Below, piece by piece: positions 23,081 to 29,724 of a stretch of 29,724 bases of DNA. Source of the stretch: Myxococcota bacterium (lineage in GTDB: Bacteria; Myxococcota_A; UBA9160; PR03). The stretch is taken from NCBI GenBank assembly GCA_030066475.1, contig JASJBO010000096.1, positions 1 to 29,724 of the forward strand. The letters run 5' to 3'. The notes beneath the pieces are model-generated. The model was not told the DNA's origin. It did no database searches and worked only from the letters and a program-made list of their open reading frames with translations. Position numbers and translations under genes: made by a program. Position 1 is the first letter of the stretch; each line of letters opens with the position of its first letter.

Positions 23081-25258
23081 GTGGCCACCGCCACGGGGTT
23101 CACCCTGGGCGGGCTCACGCTCGTCATGATGATGGTCGACCTCGTCGGCTACGCCGAGCTCGTCATCAACCGCGGCTTCGGCGTGGACGAGGTCGGTCGC
23201 ATCGCGCTCTACCGCACGCTCCCGATCGTGACGCGCACGCTGCCCTTCGCGCTGCTGATCGGCTCGCTGACCGCGCTCGGCCGCATGGGCGCCGACCGCG
23301 AGATCATCGTGCTGCGCGCGAGCGGGATCTCGCCGCTGCGCCTGATGGGACCGGTGTTCGGCATCGGCCTGCTGCTGGGGCTGGGGACCACGTATCTGGC
23401 GCTCGAGGTGTCGCCGCGCGCAAACCGCGCGCTCGAGGCCACGCTGCGGGCTGCAGCACGGGAGCACCCGGGCAGCGCGCTGCGCAGCGGCTCGGTGGCG
23501 CGCTTCGGGAGGTGGCGGATCGAGGCGCGCGAGGTCTCGAGCAACGGGGAGGAGCTGCGCGGCGTGGTGCTGTGGATGCCGACCCTGGGCGAGACCGCCT
23601 TCGCGCAGTCGGGGCGGCTGAGCCGGACCGAGGAGGGCGGCGCCGAGGTGGTGCTCGAGGACGGCAGCTTCCTGATGACCGCCCAGGGGCGCCTGTCGCT
23701 GGTGCACTTCGAGCGGCTGCAGCGCGAGCTGGCAATCCGGCCGGCCGATCTGAAGTTCGTCGACGTCACCGAGGCGGCCTCGACGGCCGAGCTGCTCGCT
23801 CTCGCCGATCGGCCACAGCAGCCGCGCCGGCAGCGCCAGGCGCTCACCGAGCTGCACCGCCGCGTCGCCATGCCGCTCTCGACGGCGCTGTTCGGGCTGA
23901 TCGCGGTGCCCCTGTTCCTGGCGCGCGGCGGCACCTCGCGCGCCAGCGGCATCGTGCTGGGGATGGTCGCGACCCTGGTCTACTACGGACTGATCCAGCT
24001 CGGCGGCGGGCTCGCGCGCAGCGAGGACGTGCCGGTCGGCGCGGCGATCTGGCTGCCGAACGCGGTCCTGCTGGTGCTGGCGCTCGCCCTGGCGCGGCGC
24101 GCCCGCTCGAGCCGGAGCTCGCCGGGCCTGCAGATCGACTGGAGCGCGCTGCGCCCGCGCCTGCCCCGTCGGAAGCGCCCGCGGCGCCGCATCGGAGGCG
24201 GCGGACGCCGCATCCTCGACCGCTACGTGCTGCGCCACTTCCTCGAGCTGGCGGTGCTCTCGACCCTCGTGCTCGTGGTGGCGTACCTGCTGATCGACGT
24301 GATCGAGAACCTCAAGTGGTTCACCAAGTACCAGTCCACGCCCGACGAGGTGATGCGCTACTACAGCGCGCGCATCCCGATCCTGGTCTCGCGCATCCTC
24401 CCCTTCGCGCTGGTGATCGCCTCGGCGCTCACCGTCAGCGGGCTCGCCGCCACTGGCGAGCTGCTCGCGATGCGCGCTTGCGGGGTCGCAACGCGGCGCA
24501 CGGTGATCCCGATCCTGGTGAGCTGCGTCGGCGTGGCCGTCTTCTACAGCGTGCTGGCGAACGAGTGGGTACCCCGGGCCAGCGTCCGGGCCAGCCAGAT
24601 CAAGCACACCGAGATCAAGGACCGCAGCGGCGCGCGCCGCGCGCTGTGGTATCGCGACGGCGACACGCTCTACGAGATGGACTTCCTCGATCCGCTGGGT
24701 GGCGTCGCGCGCGGCGTCACGATCTACGAGCTCGACGAGCGGGGACTTCCGGCGAGCCGCATCGACGCGACCGAGGCGCGCCACCTGGGCGGCGGCAGCT
24801 GGCGCCTGGCGAACGCAGAGAAGCTCCTGATCGAGCCGGATGCGCTGCGCCCGGTGGAGCCGCCGCAGGACGTGAAGCTCGGCACCGAGCTGCCCTCGGA
24901 GGTGGAGACCAGCGACCTCTCGCTGGCCGCGCTGCGCGCGGCGATCGTCGAGGCCGACGAGGACGGCTACGACTCCACCTCCTTCCAGGTCGACCTGCAC
25001 GTGCGGCTGGCCGCGCCGCTCGCCTGCGTGGTGCTGCCCGCGCTCGCGCTCGCCTTCGCCGCGGCCGGCCCGCCGTTCCGCCGCAGCATCCAGATGATTG
25101 CGGCGACGCTGGTGATCGCACTCGCCTACGGCCTGCTGCTCGCCGGGGCGACGGCACTCGGCTACGGCAAGATGGTGCCGCCGCCGGTGGCGGGCTGGGG
25201 GCCAATCACGGTCGCGGGGCTGGGCGGCGCCTGGCTGGTGCGGCGGGGCCCCGGGTGA
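23081..25258 (+). CDS. lptF/lptG: Single-chain LptF-LptG fusion, LPS export permease
   Basis: A protein of at least 725 residues made of two complete YjgP/YjgQ-type permeases. Residues 1-340 are LptF-like: membrane helices, a large periplasmic beta-jellyroll domain (about 120-240), then three helices. A basic linker rich in R, K, S and G (about 345-375) leads to RILDRYVLRHFLELAVL (about 377), a canonical LptG start, followed by a second full permease with its own periplasmic domain. In known systems LptF and LptG are separate proteins that form a heterodimer with LptB2. The GTG at 23081 may be too late, as amphipathic sequence like a LptF N-terminus continues upstream to a CTG at 23024, which has GAGGGG seven bases before and overlaps the SDR stop. 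The ATPase LptB is not in the window. Confidence 0.88.
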   Translation: MATATGFTLGGLTLVMMMVDLVGYAELVINRGFGVDEVGRIALYRTLPIVTRTLPFALLIGSLTALGRMGADREIIVLRASGISPLRLMGPVFGIGLLLGLGTTYLALEVSPRANRALEATLRAAAREHPGSALRSGSVARFGRWRIEAREVSSNGEELRGVVLWMPTLGETAFAQSGRLSRTEEGGAEVVLEDGSFLMTAQGRLSLVHFERLQRELAIRPADLKFVDVTEAASTAELLALADRPQQPRRQRQALTELHRRVAMPLSTALFGLIAVPLFLARGGTSRASGIVLGMVATLVYYGLIQLGGGLARSEDVPVGAAIWLPNAVLLVLALALARRARSSRSSPGLQIDWSALRPRLPRRKRPRRRIGGGGRRILDRYVLRHFLELAVLSTLVLVVAYLLIDVIENLKWFTKYQSTPDEVMRYYSARIPILVSRILPFALVIASALTVSGLAATGELLAMRACGVATRRTVIPILVSCVGVAVFYSVLANEWVPRASVRASQIKHTEIKDRSGARRALWYRDGDTLYEMDFLDPLGGVARGVTIYELDERGLPASRIDATEARHLGGGSWRLANAEKLLIEPDALRPVEPPQDVKLGTELPSEVETSDLSLAALRAAIVEADEDGYDSTSFQVDLHVRLAAPLACVVLPALALAFAAAGPPFRRSIQMIAATLVIALAYGLLLAGATALGYGKMVPPPVAGWGPITVAGLGGAWLVRRGPG

Positions 25259-25384
25259 CCGCTTCCGGGACGCCCGGCGGCCCGTCCCGCGGGGCGGGCG
25301 GACTCGGGCGAAGCGGGTTAAGTTTGCGATCTGGCGCCGGGGAAAGGCGCCGCGCCACGAGGCGGCCCCCGGCCGACCGCCTGC

Positions 25385-25390
25385 AGGAGG
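25385..25390 (+). promoter_or_regulatory. Shine-Dalgarno that decides a TTG start
   Basis: AGGAGG, eight bases before TTG 25399. Without it the start of the ELM1-family gene would be ambiguous, as no ATG or GTG lies near the conserved N-terminus. Confidence 0.6.
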
Positions 25391-25398
25391 GGTGGCCT

Positions 25399-26679
25399 TT
25401 GGATGAGAGCCGCGCCGGCGCGGCCCGCGCTGCCGAGGCGCCCGAGCCCTTCCGGGTGCCGCCGCGCACCTGGCTCCTGATGGGGCATCGCGCCGGCGAC
25501 AACTCGCAGGTGCTGGCCCTCGGCGAGGCGATCGGCTGGCCCTTCGAGATCAAGCGCTTCGTCTACGCCCGCCACGAGATCCTGGTGAACTGGCCGTTCG
25601 CGACCACGCTGGCGGGCGTGAAGACGGGCCGCGAGCAGCTCCAGCCCCCGTGGCCGGAGCTGATCCTGACCGCGGGCCGCCGCAACGAGCCGATCGCGCG
25701 CTGGATCCGCAAGCAGGCGTCGCACCCGATCAAGCTCGTGCACGTGGGACGCCCGTGGAAGACGGTCGGGTACTGGGACCTGGTGGTCACCACGCCGCAG
25801 TACCGGCTGCCGCACGTCGCCAACGTGCTGCACAACGAGACGCCGCTGCACCGGGTCGTGCCCGAGCGGCTCGCCGAGGCGGCGGCCGAGTGGGAGCCTC
25901 GGCTGGCCCACCTGCCGCGTCCCTACATCGCCGTGCTGGCGGGCGGCAACAGCGGGCCCTACCCGTTCGATCCCGAGTCGGGCGCGCGGCTGGGCCGCGA
26001 GGCGAGCGCGATGGCGCGCGCCCTCGGCGGCTCGCTGCTGATCACGACCAGCGCGCGCACGCTGCCCGAGACCGTCGAGGCGCTGCTCGGTGCCGTGGAC
26101 GTGCCCTCGCACGTCTACCGCTGGGCGCCCGGCCAGCCCGACAATCCCTACTTCGGCTTCCTCGCGCTCGCCGACCGGCTGATCGCGACCGGCGACAGCG
26201 TGTCGATGATGACCGAGGCCTGCGCCACCGGACGACCGGTCTATCTGTTCGACACGGGCGAGGGCTTCTTCTCGATGCGCGCGGACGATCCGGCGGGAGC
26301 GTCGGACCTGCCGATCTGGCGGCGCCTCGACCGCACGCACCTGAAGGCCAGCATCTATCGCCACGCGATGCGCTACGGGCCGCGGCGCTGGACGCGCGAC
26401 ATCCGGATCGTGCAGCGCCGCCTGGTCGACTCCGGGCGCGCCGCGTGGCTCGGCGAGGGCGAGCCGAGCGGATCGCCGCCGCCGCTGCGCGACCTCGAGC
26501 GCGCGGCGGAGCGGGTCCGCGGCCTGTTCGGCGCGCAGTCGCCCGCGTCGGGGGCCCCTTCGCGGGCGGACGAGGACGGAGCTACGCCGCGAGCGGCGGC
26601 GTCTTCTCCAACAGCTCGAGCGCGTCGCGACGCAGGTGGCCCTGCTGCATCTCCTGGCGCAGCAGGCCCTCCTCGATGA
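25399..26679 (+). CDS. ELM1/DUF1022 family protein (GT-B-like, envelope-associated)
   Basis: A 426-residue member of the ELM1-type (mitochondrial fission ELM1, DUF1022) family, which in bacteria often stands near lipid A and LPS genes. Recognisable segments: TWLLMGHRAGDNSQVLALGEAIGWP, ILTAGRRNEPIARWIRK, VVTTPQYRLP, IAVLAGGNSGPY, LITTSARTLPETVEAL and IATGDSVSMMTEACATGRPVY; the last two resemble the nucleotide-sugar binding half of GT-B glycosyltransferases. Biochemical function is not established. The start is TTG 25399. The C-terminal 35 or so residues are Ala/Pro/Arg-rich and lie antisense to the GT8-like gene with a 98-bp overlap, so they are probably not conserved. It follows the LptF-LptG gene by 140 bp. 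Confidence 0.83.
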   Translation: MDESRAGAARAAEAPEPFRVPPRTWLLMGHRAGDNSQVLALGEAIGWPFEIKRFVYARHEILVNWPFATTLAGVKTGREQLQPPWPELILTAGRRNEPIARWIRKQASHPIKLVHVGRPWKTVGYWDLVVTTPQYRLPHVANVLHNETPLHRVVPERLAEAAAEWEPRLAHLPRPYIAVLAGGNSGPYPFDPESGARLGREASAMARALGGSLLITTSARTLPETVEALLGAVDVPSHVYRWAPGQPDNPYFGFLALADRLIATGDSVSMMTEACATGRPVYLFDTGEGFFSMRADDPAGASDLPIWRRLDRTHLKASIYRHAMRYGPRRWTRDIRIVQRRLVDSGRAAWLGEGEPSGSPPPLRDLERAAERVRGLFGAQSPASGAPSRADEDGATPRAAASSPTARARRDAGGPAASPGAAGPPR

Positions 26680-27484
26680 CGCCCTGCTCCACGCACTCGC
26701 GCAGCAGGCCGAAGAAGAAGCGCTCCTGATTGCGGTCGGGGTGGCGCAGGTAGCGGCCCAGCAGCGCGTGGTCGCCGAGCCACTCGCGGCGCTTGCGCAT
26801 CAGCCAGTCGATCGGCGCGATGCCGGTGGCGCGGTCGCCGGGCACGAAGTCGACCGGCAGCCCGGTCTTCCAGGGCTGCGTCCAGCGCCGCGTGTTGTGC
26901 AGCAGCTTGGTCTCCGGCGTGAGCCGGTCGAAGTGGTTCCACTCGTCCTCGAGCAGCCCGATGCTCTCCTGGGGCTCCAGGTTCAGCGTGATCCAGGGCG
27001 CGTAGTCGCGATCGCCGCTGAACAGCTCTCGGAACTGTGCCTCGCACTGCCAGTGCCCGAGCCGAGCGCAGTCGAGCAGCATCACGCTCGACGCCCAGCA
27101 GGTGCTCTTCTTCCAGCCGGCACGCCGCCGGCACAGAATCGCGCGACCCCCCATGTCGCGCGCCAGCAGCTCGTGGATGTCGCTCAGCGCGAAGATGTCG
27201 GGGTCGATCACGACGGCGCGGCCCTGGTAGCCCATCAGCTCGGGCGGCATGAAGCGCAGCGGCGTGAACGACTGGAGGTCCCCGTTGTGCCACACGCGCC
27301 AGGCACCGTCGCGCAGGTAGCGGCGGTTCTCGAACTCCTCGAAGAAGGGGTAGTGCTCGCGCTCGAGGATGCGCACGTCGAAGGCGTCGGCGTGGGCAGA
27401 GCTGCGCCGCAGCGAGTGCGCGGACACGAGCGCCCCCACGAGCTGCTGGCGGTTCGTGTGCACGAAGACACAGGGTCGGGTCAC
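26582..27484 (-). CDS. GT8-like glycosyltransferase
   Basis: A 300-residue protein with the N-terminal VFVHTNRQQLVGALVSAHSL, typical of GT-A enzymes of the GT8 type, and a DxD metal motif at D94/D96 (VVIDPDIFAL) in the usual place after the donor-binding strands. Later segments include ESIGLLEDEWNHFDRLTPET and LLHNTRRWTQPWKTG, where the H of LLHN could be the second metal ligand. No signal peptide, so it works at the inner face of the membrane. The GTG at 27484 overlaps the TGA of the sulfotransferase upstream in the GTGA form with GGGGAGG eight bases before it. The coupled pair suggests a sugar that is transferred and then sulfated. Donor and acceptor cannot be told. Confidence 0.78.
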   Translation of the reverse strand: MTRPCVFVHTNRQQLVGALVSAHSLRRSSAHADAFDVRILEREHYPFFEEFENRRYLRDGAWRVWHNGDLQSFTPLRFMPPELMGYQGRAVVIDPDIFALSDIHELLARDMGGRAILCRRRAGWKKSTCWASSVMLLDCARLGHWQCEAQFRELFSGDRDYAPWITLNLEPQESIGLLEDEWNHFDRLTPETKLLHNTRRWTQPWKTGLPVDFVPGDRATGIAPIDWLMRKRREWLGDHALLGRYLRHPDRNQERFFFGLLRECVEQGVIEEGLLRQEMQQGHLRRDALELLEKTPPLAA

Positions 27485-28404
27485 GGCGCGGCCTCCCCGT
27501 AGCCGTATGTGGGATCCAGCTTCGAGTGGACGAAGCCGTCGATCTCGGCGACCTCCTCGTCGCTGAAGTAGTCGCGGTAGCCGCCGACCACGGCGCGGCG
27601 GACCTTGTACGAGTCGGGATTGTCTCGATCGCCGGGCCGGTAGCGCCCGCCGAACGGCCACAGGCCGCCCTGGCGCTCCTGCTCGCGCATGTTCTCCACC
27701 GACGCGAAGCGCACCGCCTCGCGCACGGCGCTCTCGCTCGCGGCGCTTCCGACGAAACGCACGATCCGGTCGAGCTCGCGCTCGGTGTCGGCCTTCAGGT
27801 CCTCGTAACGGACCACCAGCACCTCGCCGACGGCGGCCGCCTCGCGCGCCCACAGGTTCATGAAGTCCACGATGCGCGGCAGCCCGGCCATGTCGCCCAT
27901 CACGAACTCGAACATCGAGACGTCGGAGCCCTCGCGCCCGGCCGGGAAGTCGTTGATGTCGATCTTGTGCTGCCGCATGCGGAACTTCCACTGGAAGAAC
28001 TGCGAGACCGCGACGTCCTGGGGCGAGCGCACCAGCAGCACCACGCGCTTGCCGTAGAAGTCGCGCTTCGAGCCGGCGTTGCCGGTGTAGTCGCCGAGGT
28101 AGGTGTCGTGGGTGAAGAAGATGCGGGGGATCGCCGGGTTGAGGGCGTGGAAGTTGTCGAAGCCCAGCACCGAGCCCGCGGGGAGGCCGAGGCTCTGCTG
28201 GTAGAAGCGCGAGAGCAGCACGCGCAGCCAGGTGCGGCCGCTCTTGCCGTACGAGACCAGCGCGACGTCTGCGCGCCGCAGCTTCTGGACCTGCTCCCAG
28301 CCCCGGAGCCAGCGCTCGATCCGCCGGAAGCGCGCCGCCGGCAGCCAGAACCCGAACGGCCGCAGCAGCCTCCGGGGGAGTTTCTCGAAGAAGTTGCGCA
28401 GCAT
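27481..28404 (-). CDS. Sulfotransferase domain protein (Sulfotransfer_1)
   Basis: A 307-residue PAPS sulfotransferase. The 5'-phosphosulfate loop is SYGKSGRTWLRVLL (51-64), the 3'-phosphate motif RSPQDVAVSQFFQW (126-139), and the C-terminal RPGDRDNPDSYKVRRAVVGGYRDYFS follows the family pattern RxGxxGxWK. The closest types are aryl/alcohol-like sulfotransferases seen in bacterial glycan clusters. The ATG at 28404 (MLRNFFEKLPRRLLRP) is preferred; a GTG at 28503 would add a Pro-rich 33-residue extension. A basic amphipathic N-terminus could touch the membrane. It is translationally coupled to the GT8-like gene and diverges from the acyltransferase over 147 bp. It is the fourth sulfotransferase in the window and unlike the other three. 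Confidence 0.9.
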   Translation of the reverse strand: MLRNFFEKLPRRLLRPFGFWLPAARFRRIERWLRGWEQVQKLRRADVALVSYGKSGRTWLRVLLSRFYQQSLGLPAGSVLGFDNFHALNPAIPRIFFTHDTYLGDYTGNAGSKRDFYGKRVVLLVRSPQDVAVSQFFQWKFRMRQHKIDINDFPAGREGSDVSMFEFVMGDMAGLPRIVDFMNLWAREAAAVGEVLVVRYEDLKADTERELDRIVRFVGSAASESAVREAVRFASVENMREQERQGGLWPFGGRYRPGDRDNPDSYKVRRAVVGGYRDYFSDEEVAEIDGFVHSKLDPTYGYGEAAP

Positions 28405-28551
28405 GTCTGCGGGGTTCCGAAGGGGGGCGGCCTGACGATACCAGTCAGCCGGCGGAGGGCCAGACCGCTCGTCCCCGCTGGGAAGCGAGGGGCCGCCGGC
28501 CACTGGGCCCGGTCACACCCGTTTTGGTAGCTTGCATCGGTTCCTCGGGGG

Positions 28552-29724
28552 ATGGTCTTGGCCAAGCATCCGTTCGTGCCCGAGCGCCTGCGAGCCCAGA
28601 TCGTCGCACGGCCAGGGCTCCAGCGAGTGATGTGGCGCATCGAGGCGCTGGTCGTGGGTGCCGTGTGGGCGCTGGTCGGAGCGCTCCCGGTCGACCGCGC
28701 CTATCGGTTCGGCCGCGCGCTGGGGCGCATCCTCGGCCCGAAGCTGCGCAAGACCGAGCAGGTGCGCGCCAACCTGACGAATGCCCTGCCCGACCGGACG
28801 CCCGCCGAGATCGAGGCGCTGGTGCGCGAGGTATGGGGTGGCCACTTCGGGGCTGCCGCCGAGTTCCCGCACTTCGGGCGGATCGCCGCCGCCGGCGAGG
28901 AGCGGATCGCGTTCGAGGTGCGCGGCGACGTGCGCGGCCTGCGGGAGCCCGGGCGCCCGATGATCCTGGTCACGGCGCACACCGGAAACTGGCAGCTCGC
29001 GACCACGGTGATGGCGCGGCTCGGGCGCCGGCTGACCTCGGTGTACGCGCCCGAGTCGAACCCCTTCGTGGACGCCTTCATCAACCGCTGCCGGGAAGGG
29101 CTCCACTGCGACCTCGTCCCGCGCGACGGCAGCGTCAAGGCCCTGATGCGCGTGCTCGCCGCGGGCGGGTCGATCGGGATCGTCGGCGACAATCGCGTGA
29201 ACGAGGGCGAGTCGATCCTGCTGTTCGGCAAGCCCACGCAGATCAGCCAGGTGCCCGCCAAGCTGGCCCTGCGCTTCGACGCCGAGCTGGTGCCGGCCTG
29301 GGTCGAGCGGCTCGAGGACTCCCACTTCCGCGTGACCGTGTTCGACCCGATCCGCCCGGAGCCCCACGCCACGCCCCGCGAGCAGGCCCGCCAGATGACC
29401 CGCAGGCTGGTCGACCACTTCGAGACCTGGTTCCGCGCCCGCCCCGAGCAGTGGATCTGCACCCGCCGCTACTGGCCCAAGCCCCAGAACGTCGCCAAGC
29501 TCCCCCCCGTCCCCGACTCCGCAGGCCCCGACCAACGCACCCCCTCGCCCAGCGCCCGAAGCACCCCCGCAAGCGCCGTAGGCGCGCGCAGCGAGCCGAA
29601 GGCGAGCGAAGTCCACCAAGTAGGCGCGCGCAGCGAGCCGAAGGCGAGCGAAGTCCACCAAGTAGGCGCGCGCAGCGAGCCGAAGGCGAGCGAAGTCCAC
29701 CAAGTAGGCGCGCGCAGCGAGCCG
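28552..29724 (+). CDS. LpxL/HtrB-like lysophospholipid acyltransferase with repeat-derived C-terminal tail (open at window end)
   Basis: At least 391 codons without stop. Residues about 20-315 are a LpxL/HtrB-family acyltransferase: an N-terminal membrane segment near 28-45, HTGNWQL at 143-149 where the family has HxxxxE/D, GDNRVNEGE, the PAKLALRF stretch and the C-terminal EQWICTRRYWPKP. The usual acid after the catalytic histidine is Q148 here. Lipid A secondary acyltransferases and PIM acyltransferases share this fold. After residue 320 the sequence becomes Pro/Ser/Ala-rich and, from codon 343 on, is encoded by the 42-bp repeats, which stay in frame and give the peptide VGARSEPKASEVHQ repeatedly. 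The ATG at 28552 follows GGGGG. The real end of the protein lies outside the window. Confidence 0.84.
   Translation, partial: MVLAKHPFVPERLRAQIVARPGLQRVMWRIEALVVGAVWALVGALPVDRAYRFGRALGRILGPKLRKTEQVRANLTNALPDRTPAEIEALVREVWGGHFGAAAEFPHFGRIAAAGEERIAFEVRGDVRGLREPGRPMILVTAHTGNWQLATTVMARLGRRLTSVYAPESNPFVDAFINRCREGLHCDLVPRDGSVKALMRVLAAGGSIGIVGDNRVNEGESILLFGKPTQISQVPAKLALRFDAELVPAWVERLEDSHFRVTVFDPIRPEPHATPREQARQMTRRLVDHFETWFRARPEQWICTRRYWPKPQNVAKLPPVPDSAGPDQRTPSPSARSTPASAVGARSEPKASEVHQVGARSEPKASEVHQVGARSEPKASEVHQVGARSEP
29569..29724. repeat. Repeat unit expanded as 42-bp tandem array (continues beyond window)
   Basis: A unit beginning GCAAGCGCC at 29569 with hairpin GCGCC-GTA-GGCGC (29573-29585) runs into the same core as the 19.5-kb cluster. 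The part from GGCGCGCGCAGCG onward then repeats at 29581, 29623, 29665 and 29707, a 42-bp period, with no visible change between copies. Only the first copy keeps the left arm of the hairpin; the later ones have the right arm alone. The reading frame of the acyltransferase passes through. Confidence 0.9.

Noticed and set aside
28513..29703. Minus-strand frame with LVDFARLRLAARAY repeats
   Set aside because: It is the antisense of the acyltransferase and its repeat tail. The repeats give open frames in several phases, which does not show coding.
19496..29724. Repeat clusters as a CRISPR array
   Set aside because: The 42-bp copies follow each other with no unique spacers, and the 95-bp units have similar rather than unique connectors. 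No cas genes are present.

Overview
The window is very GC-rich and gene-dense. It looks like an accessory, envelope-centred region of a Gram-negative bacterium with lipopolysaccharide-type export: it carries an LptF/LptG protein, an MsbA-like ABC exporter and a LpxL/HtrB-type acyltransferase. Frequent GTG and TTG starts, GTGA overlaps, many sulfotransferases and a VPEPS-type C-terminal sorting tail suggest a Myxococcota or Desulfobacterota-like (former Deltaproteobacteria) lineage. That placement is inference; no rRNA or tRNA gene is visible. I annotate 25 protein genes, two of them cut by the window ends.

Left block (1-7361): sulfation and modification genes. It holds three sulfotransferases (one partial), an unusual one-polypeptide fusion of a Gfo/Idh/MocA oxidoreductase with a PhyH-type Fe(II)/2-oxoglutarate oxygenase, an MsbA-like transporter, a separate 2OG-Fe(II) oxygenase and a UvrC-N-like GIY-YIG protein. 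Middle block (7390-13522): an exported protein with a PEP-CTERM-like tail, a glycerophosphodiester phosphodiesterase with a small membrane-anchored protein, a GPH-type symporter followed by an epoxide hydrolase, then a minus-strand run ending in an SDR and an AspH/LpxO-type hydroxylase.

Lipid block (13599-22140 and beyond): a secreted sphingomyelinase-like phosphodiesterase, a MobA-like nucleotidyltransferase, a metallophosphoesterase, a CrtC/AttH-like secreted protein, a DAGK/ceramide-kinase-like lipid kinase, a second nucleotidyltransferase, a fatty acid desaturase, a serine palmitoyltransferase-like enzyme and, divergent from it, an SDR with a eukaryote-like 3-ketodihydrosphingosine reductase signature. 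Read together this is a candidate sphingolipid synthesis and headgroup locus.

Right block (23024-29724): a single-chain LptF-LptG fusion, an ELM1-family protein, a GT8-like glycosyltransferase overlapping a fourth sulfotransferase, and a LpxL/HtrB-like acyltransferase. A dispersed repeat family is present. Three units of about 95 bp fill 19496-19748. A related unit at the right end, expanded as a 42-bp tandem, stays in frame with the acyltransferase and would add a repetitive peptide tail. The hairpin at the head of each unit differs in sequence but keeps its pairing. Convergent gene pairs meet either by overlapping or through hairpins that contain both stop codons.
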